Assembly: GCA_025094145.1 (NCBI GenBank)
Contig: JALLLS010000029.1
Location: 326,458 to 390,457 of the forward strand
Direction: 5' to 3'
Origin: Spinellus fusiger
Taxonomy: Eukaryota; Mucoromycota; Mucoromycetes; Mucorales; Phycomycetaceae
DNA length: 64,000 nucleotides
How positions within the stretch are numbered: the stretch's first letter is position 1; each line of letters opens with the position of its first letter. The position numbers and the translations under genes were made by a program. A model generated the notes under the pieces. It was given only the letters and a program-made list of their open reading frames with translations, made no database searches and was not told where the DNA came from. Below are positions 45,591 through 54,440 of the stretch, piece by piece.

Positions 45591-46553
45591 ATGAGCTACA
45601 GTGTTTCAAGTAAAAAGAGACCATTAGAAGACCAACAACCAGAACAGCAGCACCACCACCAGACACCCCCAATGTCCAGCCAGAAAGAATTTTTGGCAGC
45701 AGTCACGTCGCTCTCCAAAAAGTTTGAGGAGCTAGAGGCCAAAAACCAGAGACAGGAGCAGAGACTGGATGCCTTTGAGGCCCTCCAGGAAGAGAACCAG
45801 AGGCTTAGAGAAGAAGTGGCAAAGCTCAAGGCATTGCTAGCAGTCTGCCCAACAGTCCCAGAGCAGCCCCAGCCCCACTTGATGCTACCTGCACCCCCAA
45901 AAGTCCCAGAAACAGTGAAGACAGCCAAGGATTCTTCCTGGGCTACTGTCACCAAAATGCATTGCCCAGTGACACAAAACATACCCAGACAATCAGAAAA
46001 TCAAGTAGCATCCGCCGCACGTGCCTTTTCAATCCCCGAAGGCCCGAAAGGTTACACATATGTGTATATTCCCAGAGGAAGAAGAATCAACCACCCAGAA
46101 GCCAGAAAGCTTCTTAGAACTGTTGGCCTTGACACTGGAAGAGTCCTAGATGTCTGTTTCCCTGCTTGCTCTGTTCTTGGCCTTCTTGTGCATGTCCAGT
46201 ATGCCCAGGAAGTTACTGCAATATTGACCAAGGCCAAGATTGAGGTCTACAGTGACTTTGACCCCTTGGACCCAAAGCACCTGGCAGATCCAAAGTATGA
46301 GACATACTCTGAGGCAGACTTGATACAAGAAGCCATGCACCTGCACAGAAACCATTGCCTTGTTTCCATGAAATACATAAGACCACATGTTGCCTATGCA
46401 GTAGCCACTGAATTCCATCTAGTTGGGTGGATTGTTGATGAAGACATGCCAGCAAGACCTGCTCCCCATGGCTATGTGGACAGAGATGATCCACTGAATG
46501 CTCTCAGGTCACCAAGAAGATCATCTGTCACCTCTATCAACATGGAGTTATGA
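45591..46553 (+). CDS. LINE L-b ORF1 protein, intact
   Basis: 320 aa from the ATG at 45591; the frame is open upstream into the tRNA, but that ATG is the first that fits the related copies. Residues 1-30 are Gln/His-rich; 34-84 form a coiled coil (KKFEELEAKNQRQEQRL, EENQRLREEVAKLKALL), probably for trimerisation or oligomerisation. SSWATV at 115-120 is shared by L-a. Residues 145-225 are RRM-like (YTYVYIPRGRRIN, DTGRVLDVCFP, VLGLLVHVQYAQEV), followed by FDPLDPKHLADPKYET and a C-terminal SPRRSSV tail. The stop overlaps the ORF2 ATG (ATGA, 46550-46553). By family analogy it binds LINE RNA in a ribonucleoprotein particle. Confidence 0.8.
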   Translation: MSYSVSSKKRPLEDQQPEQQHHHQTPPMSSQKEFLAAVTSLSKKFEELEAKNQRQEQRLDAFEALQEENQRLREEVAKLKALLAVCPTVPEQPQPHLMLPAPPKVPETVKTAKDSSWATVTKMHCPVTQNIPRQSENQVASAARAFSIPEGPKGYTYVYIPRGRRINHPEARKLLRTVGLDTGRVLDVCFPACSVLGLLVHVQYAQEVTAILTKAKIEVYSDFDPLDPKHLADPKYETYSEADLIQEAMHLHRNHCLVSMKYIRPHVAYAVATEFHLVGWIVDEDMPARPAPHGYVDRDDPLNALRSPRRSSVTSINMEL

Positions 46554-49500
46554 ATAGAGTCTCAATAGGCTTATGGAATGCCAATGGACTTCAACAGTCT
46601 TTGGTACATGATATTATGACACACTCACATTTCTTTTCTATGCTTTTCATAACAGAAACCTGGCTCCTCTCCCCCTCATGTCACCCTACTCCCTGGACAC
46701 AGTTCCATACCTATGGCAAGTCTGTTGCAGACAGCTTTTGTGGTTCAATGGGTATCTGTGCACTCATCCCTCCTTCCTGTCCTTTCCATGTCACCCAACT
46801 TCCTATGCCCTCTCCCTATGCCCTTGGTGTTCAGTTTGGTTCCCTGAAAATTATATACCTCTACTTACCACCCTCTCTCTCTATTGAAGCTACCCTAGAG
46901 GTTCTCAACTCCATTCCTTTGCTTGATGATACCATCATCTGTGGTGACCTAAATGCATGCCTTGGTAGCATCATTGGTGACCATGACACCAACCCCAGAG
47001 GAACATCACTAATAGACTGAATTGAGGAACACCAACTCCAGGTGCACAACATTATGCATGCCTTTGGCCTCCCAACATTCCTTTCATTTTGTCAAGAGCA
47101 GCAATTGACCAGCATTGTAGACCTGTTCTTGTCCAACTGTGTCTTTGCCAACACATCCATGCAAGTCTTTGACAACCTCAGTCTGAGTTCAGACCACAAG
47201 CTCCTTAGTCTCTCCTTTGACTATGACATGTCTTCTACCCCACCCACACCACCACCAGTTTGAAGAACTTGGAATCTGTCTTGCCTCTTGGAGTCAGAAG
47301 TGGTAGACCTGTACAAAGAAACATTCAGTACCTGTGTCACTGATCTTTCTTGCACACTAGCCTCTGCAGTTGAGAATCCACCAGTCTCCTGCCCAGACAT
47401 TGAGGGTCTCACAGCCCAGTTCAATAGCTGCATTTACAAGGCACTTGACAGTTCTGTTGGTATAAAGGCAGCCAGACCTAAGCACTGGAAGGAGTTCTGG
47501 AATGAGGCACTTCAAGAAGCAGTCAACAGAAGAGAACAATGCTATAGAAGATGGAGAATGGCAAGAGGCCTAGACAAAGTTCTTTGGTGGCAAAGACACA
47601 CTGAAGCAAAGCAAGCATTCAGGAGTGAAGTACAGAAAGCCAAGAGACAGCAGTGGCAGGCTTTCTGCAGAGAAATGGAGCAAGACTTTGTGAAGGCAAC
47701 TTCCAAGGTGAAGCAGATCAGAAGGAGAAGGCAGCCCCAACAAACCTTCCAGCATGAAGATGGCCCTGAAGCAGCAGCTGAAGCCATGAGACAGCACCTA
47801 GAGACTGTATACAGGGGTTTCTCCTTACAGCAATACGTCCCCCTGCCCAGCTGTGACACAGACAAGTGCATTTTCTGCCAATGACTCACCCTTTTCTTCT
47901 GCCTTGGTAGAGATGTCCATGAAAAAGCTTCCAAACTGCAAGGCACCTGGAGCTGACCATCTGAGAGCTGAAATGCTCAAGCCCATTGGCCACCTAGTCT
48001 CACCCACCTGTCTCTTTGTTCACCATGTGCTGGCAATGGTCCATTGTTCCTCTTCCCTGGCACCAGGCTCAAGTCATTCCAATCTTCAAGAAGGGTAACC
48101 CTAAGGATCCAGCCAACTATAGGCCAATTTCTCTCACCTTTGTACTGCAAAAGCTGTTTGAGACATGCCTAGCCCCTGATCTGCACAGGTACTCCCCTCC
48201 TCTGGATGTTGCCCAAGGTGGCTTCAGACCAAGACGAGGTGCACTGGACCAGGCTCTGTGCTTGCACAACCTGATGAAGAGGTACTACAGCAGACACCAC
48301 CACTACCCTGTTGTTGCCTATCTAGACATCAAAGCAGCATATGACACAGTAGATAGAAATGTGATCTGGGATGCCTTACACAAGAGAAATACACCACCTG
48401 CACTCCTGGCTCTGCTCATCCACCTATTTGATGATGTCTCAGTTGCTGTGATATTGAACAACTTTGTTTCATTGCCATTCTCTCCAGTAACAGGTGTGCT
48501 GCAGGGCTCTGTTCTTAGTCCCCACCTCTACTCTATTTACATCAACTCCCTGGCCTGCTTGTTCAGAAGTGTAGCATCACCACAGACAACAACATTTGTG
48601 CAGTCAACATCACCAGCATCACTTGAAGAGTACCATGCAGCACTCAGCAACAGCAGCAACAGGCCTGAGCAGCCCACAGCCATCAACTCTCTCTTCTTTG
48701 CAGATGACATTGCAATCTTTGGCAAGGCACATGAGGTGCACCAAATGCTACAGCTAGCTGAACAATTCTCTTTCTCTGTGGGTTTCTATTGGATCCATCC
48801 AAGTGTGAGGTTGTGCTTCCAATCACCATGTCTGCCTCAACGTTATTCAAGCTCTATGGAGAGCCACTGCCCATTGCCCAAGAGTTTATCTACCTTGGTA
48901 TACCCTTCAACTACAAAGGTGTTAACCCTGCCTCTATAGTCAAGCATAGGAAACAAGGTACCATGATGGCCATGTCTACCTTGCATGCAGTTGGTGCCTC
49001 TGCTCTGGATTCTCCCTGCTGCTCAGTTCCAGGCTGTACAAGACCTTTATCAGGCCAAAATTTGAGTATGGTCTTGCCATTTCAGTACTCTCAAGCAAGA
49101 CACCAAGGCACTTGAAAAGATCCAGGATAGATGCCTTTGTATGATTGTTGGGGGCCATCCAACAAGTTCAACCCAAGTCTTGAAGCATCTTTTAACCTAC
49201 CAAGCATGCAATTCAGAACAGACTCACTCAAGACCAGGTTCTGTCTTAGAGCCCACCACCTGCCTCACAACTGCCTCTTGTATCTGCTGAGCAGCACACA
49301 GCATGGGATATCACCTCTGGAGCCCTTGAAGAAGAACCCTCTCTACCACTTGCTCCCAGCCCAATGGCCTTCCACATCAGCCCAGCTCAAGGCATACTTC
49401 CAAGACCAGCAGCAACATCTGTTCAAGAATACCTGGCAACATCAGACAAGGTGCTGATAAGAGCATGCAGGCCAACTCTTGGCATAGACCCAGTCCTCTA

Positions 49501-49860
49501 CCTACCAGCAGATAGGTATGACAGAAGCAGGCTGGTGCGTTGGAGAATGGGGTGGCTCCAGGAAAACCATGCCCTTGTCAGTGTAATCCAGATGAGCACA
49601 CTTCTAGAAGACACCTTGCTGTTTGCCCAGTAATACCAAGACATCTGTGGGAACAACTCCCCCCATCAGCACAGCAGCATCCACTGGACAATGCCATCAA
49701 CTGTCTTCCTCTCAAGTCTCCTTCCTGTCCTTCCTTCTGGGTGCCTCTCCTGACAATACTATGGCACATTGACCAGCTCTGTAACCCAGACAGCAACTAC
49801 AGCACAGCAGCCAGCCCAGGATCCCTTTGGTCTGAGCAAGCAGCATCCCAGCATGCATGA
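46550..49860 (+). pseudogene. LINE L-b ORF2, endonuclease and RT with stops and frameshifts
   Basis: It starts MNRVSIGLWNANGLQ, keeps FITETWLL, IICGDLNACLG and SSDHKLLSLSF. TGA occurs at 47018 (LIDxIEEH, where Trp is expected), a shift near 47260, an open stretch 47288-47884, then loss near 47820, and RT at 48016-48939 with NYRPISLTFVLQK, YLDIKAAYDTVD, GVLQGSVLSPHLY and SLFFADDIAIFG. Further small indels lie near 48793, 49002, 49087 and 49190. The knuckle CQCNPDEHTSRRHLAVCP is at about 49575-49630. It resembles copy 1 at 28742 closely. Confidence 0.88.
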
Positions 49861-50101
49861 ACAGCTTTTTTTTTGCTTCTCTGTCTTCCTCTCTCTCACT
49901 GTCACAACCTATTAGCACAGTTGCAGAGTAGAGAGCAGGGACAATCACTTAGTCTAGTAGTCTTAGCTTCTTTTTCTTGCATGGTCTTTTTTGTTCTTTT
50001 AAGCCTGTAGAACTTTTTTGTATCTTTTTTTCAAATTGTCATGAGGAGGGTAATATGCTTTATTAAGCTAGTACAAAAACCCCTTTAATAAAAAACTTTA
50101 A

Positions 50102-50117
50102 TATAAACCAATGTGGA
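50102..50117 (-). other. tRNA-Glu-type 5' relic at the end of L-b copy 2
   Basis: TATAAACCAATGTGGA is the reverse complement of TCCACATTGGTTTATA, matching the tRNA-Glu 5' end (TCCGCATTGGTCTAG) apart from transitions. CTGCTAAGCTT follows, the same sequence as in the LINE 5' end at 22204, then LTR E1. Confidence 0.7.
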
Positions 50118-50127
50118 CTGCTAAGCT

Positions 50128-50484
50128 TGTTGGTTACCAATTTGGACAGGATAATACTAAACCCAAAAGTAGAGACAGCAATAAGAAGAAACTGAGGATA
50201 ACAAGGTCTGGACTGAAGCCCACATAGATCAAAGAAGAATAGGTAAAGAGAGGATAGAAGATGCTTTTTATTCATTCAAAATAGTTGCTTATTTATACTA
50301 ATTTACATATGATACAATTGACTAAGTACATCTTGTCTTCAGTCTACTCAGGGTGAGTGTGACTTCATCCAAGACATACTGTTTGTTTGATTATTTAATA
50401 AACCCAAAAGAAGTAATCCATGTGAGTCCAATAAGGAAAAGTGTGCTGGCCAATGGAATCATAGCATTTAGTATAGTGGTGACA
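50128..50484 (-). mobile_element. Solo LTR, family E (E1 type), TSD AGCT
   Basis: TGTTGGTTACC to GTGGTGACA, flanked by AGCT at 50124-50127 and 50485-50488. Near-identical to 33399-33755. Confidence 0.9.
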
Positions 50485-50488
50485 AGCT

Positions 50489-50877
50489 TGTCATTCCCTA
50501 ATTTGGACAGAATAGTTCTAAGCCCAGAGGTATGTGCACATAGTGGAATAGCTAGTGGTTCTTGGTTTGGACTGAAGCCCACATAGATCAAAGAAGAAGA
50601 ATAAAAGAGAAGATAGAAGATAGTGTTTATTCATTGAATTCAATTGATTATTTATACTAAATTCTACAGTGTACAATTGCATATACATGTCTTGTCTTTA
50701 TGTTCTCTTTACAGTGAGCATGTTAAGCCAAGACAATATATTGCATTAGCATTTATCTTATTAATTATATTATATTATCTGTGTGTATCCACACAGGATA
50801 ATGTGTGTTCCAAAAAGGGAAGACATGTGCAGCCAATAGTATTACTCTATTTGATAGCACAGTGTCTAGCACAGACA
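50489..50877 (-). mobile_element. Solo LTR, family E (E2 type), next to E1
   Basis: TGTCATTCCC to GCACAGACA, near-identical to 10309-10697. Its left 4-mer is AGCT (shared with E1) and the right is AAAC, so its own duplication is not visible. Confidence 0.85.
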
Positions 50878-50886
50878 AAACATCCC

Positions 50887-50901
50887 ACCTTCTTGACTCA
50901 G
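50887..50901 (+). other. tRNA-Thr 5' relic 1
   Basis: CACCTTCTTGACTCAG-type sequence (one G-to-A change from GCCTTCTTGGCTCAG), directly before the reversed 3' end of a LINE tail. First of four relics leading up to the intact tRNA-Thr. Confidence 0.8.
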
Positions 50902-51128
50902 TTTAAAGATTTTGTTTTATTAAGGATGTATGCATGGGCTTATTTAGCACTCTGCTATCCAAAGAATCAAAAGAAAAAGATATAAAAAAGTTCCACAGGA
51001 CAAAAGAACAAAAAAAGTAGTGCAAGGAAAAACTAAGACTAATTGGTCTAATTCTTGTCTCTGCTCTCCACTCTGCAGCTGCTCTAAATAAGTGTGGCAG
51101 TGAGAGGGAGGAAGACAGAAGAAAAACA
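50902..51128 (-). mobile_element. LINE 3' tail fragment, strongly 5'-truncated
   Basis: Read on the minus strand it matches the 3' untranslated region of L-a (compare 26600-26820: CCTCCCTCTCACTG, GCAGAGTGGAGAGCAG), ending CTTTAAA at 50902. Only about 230 bp were copied. Confidence 0.8.
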
Positions 51129-51143
51129 GCCTTCTTGGCTCAG
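51129..51143 (+). other. tRNA-Thr 5' relic 2
   Basis: GCCTTCTTGGCTCAG, identical to the first 15 nt of the tRNA-Thr at 54159. Confidence 0.9.
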
Positions 51144-51455
51144 ATGAAAGATTTTTTATTTGTTACAAGTATCTTGGGCATGCAATCTATGGATCATATT
51201 TGCTATACTTTGGGAGTCTTATTTTATAGGAGAAGCATATTGTTCACCCAGGAACACAGACCAAGAACCAGGGACAAGAGAACAATAGCATCAAACCCTT
51301 ATTTGAGGTGGAGGGGACAGGAGGACTACAGAGTGGTCACACAAGGAGGGGAGAAGGATAGGACTCAAGGTTGAAACCACCAGCCAAGCACACAGCAACC
51401 AAAGATGGACCAGACATCTGCTGGGATTGCAGTAGGGGCTGTAGATGCCCATATT
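51144..51455 (-). mobile_element. SINE-X, 5'-truncated copy
   Basis: Minus orientation; matches 61054-61365, including TTACAAGTATCTTGG near the 3' end, the central GTTCCTGGGTG and GGGCTGTAGATGCCCATAT. It lacks the tRNA-like head of the longer copy. It is non-coding. Confidence 0.75.
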
Positions 51456-51470
51456 GCCTTCTTGGCTCAG
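51456..51470 (+). other. tRNA-Thr 5' relic 3
   Basis: GCCTTCTTGGCTCAG again, identical to relic 2 and to the tRNA-Thr start. Confidence 0.9.
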
Positions 51471-51898
51471 TTTAAAGATTATTTTTATTAAGGAGTATAT
51501 TTCACAGGCTAAATATAGTACAGTGACTCTGCAGAACATAGAGAGAAAGGAAAGGAATTGAAGTACAGACAAATTTTAGACTAAGACTTATTGGAAAGAT
51601 AGCTTAATTAAGCCCATGAGAGCATCCTCTACCTGCCTGGACAACCACACCAGACAGAAATGGCATTAAACCCTTTTGGGACATACAGATCATATAGGAT
51701 ACCAGGCAGTGCCTGCATGAGGGGGGGAAGGACAGGATGCATGGTCAAAACCACCAGCCAAGACTGCAAAACCAACCTGGCCAGAAAATATTAGGGGCTG
51801 GGATGGCTGTTTTAGAGCAGAAATTGTTCTTCCCTGGGATTTGAACCCACAACCTCTGCAATGCTTAGCACATGTTAATACCAACTTGGCCAAGCCAA
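51471..51898 (-). mobile_element. SINE-Y with tRNA-like head
   Basis: The head (about 51826-51896, minus strand) has a good A box TGGCCAAGTTGG and, about 40 nt on, a B box GGTTCAAATCC, so it carries an RNA polymerase III internal promoter. The body shares segments with SINE-X (CTTGGCTGGTGGTTTTGACC against CTTGGCTGGTGGTTTCAACC; CCTTCCCCCCCTC against CCTTCTCCCCTCC). The 3' end TTAATAAAAATAATCTTTAAA matches the LINE tails, as expected of a SINE mobilised by a partner LINE. Confidence 0.72.
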
Positions 51899-51906
51899 AC
51901 ATCCCA

Positions 51907-51920
51907 CCTTCTTGGCTCAG
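51907..51920 (+). other. tRNA-Thr 5' relic 4
   Basis: CCTTCTTGGCTCAG, 14 nt identical to tRNA-Thr positions 2-15, preceded by AAACATCCCA, as also before relic 1. Confidence 0.9.
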
Positions 51921-54158
51921 GTTAAGGATTATTTTCATTAAAGGGGTATTTATCACATGCTTCAAAAAGTAAAGTGACCCCACAGAAAAGAAAAGAAAAG
52001 AAACAAAAAATATCTAAGACTAAAAGATATAAAAAATGCTAAACTACTTGACAGAAAACTCTAAACTACTCTCTAAACTACTGTTCTGGAGGTCTTCCAC
52101 CCAATGTGCACTAAATGGTTGTGGCAGTGGGGGAGAGCAACCAGGAGACAGACAGAAAAGGTTTCATTCTTGTAAGGACCTAATACTGCCACCAGAGGCC
52201 AGCCACAGGGATCCAGGAGACAAGTCCTCAGGAAAGAAACAGTCTGGGCGACATAGTGTTTCTATGTGCCAGAGCAAGGCAAGCAAGGCAGGCCACCACA
52301 CAGGACAGGGAGCGCCACAATGTGTTGACATGCTGTTGAGGCAGGAGTCAATAGGGTGAACCCCAGCAGAACAAACAGGCAGCAAAGACCAAAGGGAGGC
52401 AGGAACAAGAGGACACTCCAAAAGGTGATGGTGTGAGGTGTGGTCCAGGCCACAGGAACATTTTCTAGGCTTTCCAGGGAGCTACCCAAGATGCCAACAG
52501 ACCAAATGGCTTCTTTCTGCTCTAGAAGCAGGCACCAACAGAACAGGATCAATTCCCAACAAGGGGCGGCAGTGTTTGATCAACACCATGGTGGTGGTGG
52601 CAAGGAACAGGTCAAACTTGTGCTGGCAGTACTCCTCAAAGAATAGTTCAGCTGGCTATCTTTGGTAGGAACAGGGTCTGGCAGGGCAAGGTACAGAGCA
52701 TTTTCTACCAGATATGAACTCCTTCTGGCCATGGGCAGAGAGGCAGAGAGAATGACAAGAAGACAAGAGGAAGGCAAGGACCAAAAATGCAAGACAAAAT
52801 GGGTCACCAGCACATTTACTCTATGCTTCATGGAGGGCATGTTGGTAATGTGCTTCAGCACTGTTGTGGATGAAGTTGGGTGGCCACCCACCAGGAGATG
52901 GAGACACCTGTCTTGGAGCCTTTCAAGGGCCTTGAACTCTGTAGCCTTCAGATAGGAGATGGCCAGGCCAAACTCAAACTTGGGCCTCACAAAAGTCTTG
53001 TAAATGTGGGAGCAGAGGTGGAGAGAGAAGCCAGCATGGTTCACACCAACCAGGTTTAGGATGCCCATCACCTTGAGCACACCAGGGGACCGAGAAGACA
53101 CCAAAGAGGAAGCAGACAGACCCTTCTTGCCAAAGGGCAGACCAAGATACATCACCTCCTCTGCATGTGGAAGTGGCACACTATACAAAGAGAGGGAGAG
53201 GCCATGGGATGTTGAAGAAGTGGAGGAAGGATGGTTCAACACCACACACTTGCTAGGGTTCCACCTGTACCCAAGAGAGAATGAATGCTGCTCTGCCAGA
53301 GCCAGCATATCTTGTACTGCATCTTTGTCTCCAAAGACAGTCACGTCATCTGCAAAAAGCAGAGAGTTCACAGGAACTAAGGCAGGACCAGAGCCAGAAC
53401 CAGAACCAGAACCAGAGGGAAAGGACACACAGTGGGTTGTTGGCCTAGCAGCACAACAAAGCAAGGCAGGCAGAGAGTTGATATACAGTGAGTATAGACA
53501 TGGGCTCAACACTGACCCTTGGAGCACCCCAGTCACTGGAGCAAATGGTAAAGAAGAGTGGTTAGACAAGAGCACAGAGATGGTTACCTCATCAAAAAGG
53601 TGAGAGACAAATGAGAGGAGTGCTGGAGGAGTGCCAAAGGAAGACAGGGCTTGCCAGACCACATGTCTGTCAACCTTGTCATATGCTGAAGATATATCCA
53701 GAAGTGCCACAACTGGATAATGGTGGTGTTGAAGGTAGTGAGCATGCATCAGGTCATGCAGACACAGGGCCTGGTCCAGAGAACTTCTCTTTGGGCAAAA
53801 TCCACCTTGTGCCAAGTCAGGAACTGGAGAATACTGTGACAATGAGGGGGCAATGCAGAATTCCAGCAGCTTTCTGACCACTGAGGTAAGGGAAATTGGC
53901 CTATAATTGGCAGCATCAGATTTCTCACCCTTCTTGTAAATTGGGAAGACTGCAGCATGTCTCTATAGCTGAGGAGTGTGGGACCACTGCCAGCAAACAG
54001 TGAACAGGTTAGCCAGTAGGGGGGCCAGGACCAGACTAAGAGGCTTCAGCATTTCTGCCTTGAGGTGGTCTGTACCAGGGGCTTTCCTGTTGGGGAGAAG
54101 CTTGATACAGCCAGCAACAAGATCAGACTCAAACATTGGAATGTCCATATGCATACCA
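51921..54158 (-). pseudogene. LINE L-c copy 2 (5'-truncated) with ORF2 relic, abutting tRNA-Thr
   Basis: Minus strand. The element is truncated in the linker before RT and directly abuts the first base of tRNA-Thr. RT blocks: LPNRKAPGTDHLKAEML, NYRPISLTSVVRK, QGGFCPKRSSLDQ, LLDISSAYDKVD, GVLQGSVLSPCLYSLYIN and SLLFADDVTVFG with FADD intact. A Gly-Ser dipeptide repeat lies before FADD (near 53386-53420). TAG at about 53961 replaces the Trp of the PWxxAxV block, in frame. Frameshifts after 52580 and near 52460 disturb the C-terminus; the knuckle and LLECPLVPASLW reading lie at 52164-52450. The 3' tail ends CCTTAAC at 51921. Closest relative is L-c copy 1. Confidence 0.87.
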
Positions 54159-54231
54159 GCCTTCTTGGCTCAGTTGGCAGAGCGTCTGCCTAGTAAGCAG
54201 AAGGTCGCCAGTTCAATTCTGGCAGAAGGCA
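54159..54231 (+). tRNA. tRNA-Thr(AGT)
   Basis: Perfect cloverleaf: acceptor GCCTTCT/AGAAGGC, D arm GCTC/GAGC, anticodon stem TCTGC/GCAGA with loop CTAGTAA giving AGT, T stem GCCAG/CTGGC, discriminator A. A box TGGCTCAGTTGG; B box GTTCAATTC. No intron. Despite at least four insertion events at its position 15/16, the gene is intact because each insertion duplicated the 5' part. Confidence 0.95.
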
Positions 54232-54440
54232 TATTCTATATTATATATAATTTTTTATTCAAACTACAGTATTTTTACTTAGTTTTTGGACCTTTTCAAA
54301 ACAAAAATTCAGACAATTCCAATTTTTTATTGGATGAGTTTATTTTAGAGAAGTAGTAAATTTCATCAACCTATTTCATTATCTCTTTGAACTTCACATT
54401 TATAATTTTTTTAAAAAAAAAAACTAAACTAAATAAAAAG
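54232..54440 (+). other. tRNA-Thr 3' flank and presumed left end of Tc1-like element P
   Basis: An ATTTTTT run near 54250 could terminate RNA polymerase III. TACAGTATTTTTACTTAG near 54265 resembles a Tc1-type terminal repeat next to TA. No partner repeat is visible, so this is tentative. Confidence 0.4.

Larger units (their letters stand above)
45404..50101 (+). mobile_element. LINE L-b copy 2, abutting tRNA-Asp
   Basis: It starts ATTTTTCTTTCTACTAAAC next to the tRNA-Asp first base, has an intact ORF1, a damaged ORF2 and the tail TTAATAAAAAACTTTAAT. The sequence following its 3' end is a tRNA-Glu relic, not a tRNA-Asp relic, so the two ends point to different tRNA genes. Confidence 0.88.

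Noticed and set aside
51826..51896. tRNA-like sequence with A and B boxes as a possible functional tRNA
   Set aside because: The stems do not pair through the acceptor and anticodon arms, and it is followed by a SINE body; treated as a SINE head.
53004..53603. 199-codon plus-strand frame with a PEPEPEPEPE run
   Set aside because: Antisense of the LINE L-c RT; the PE run is the complement of a Gly-Ser repeat.
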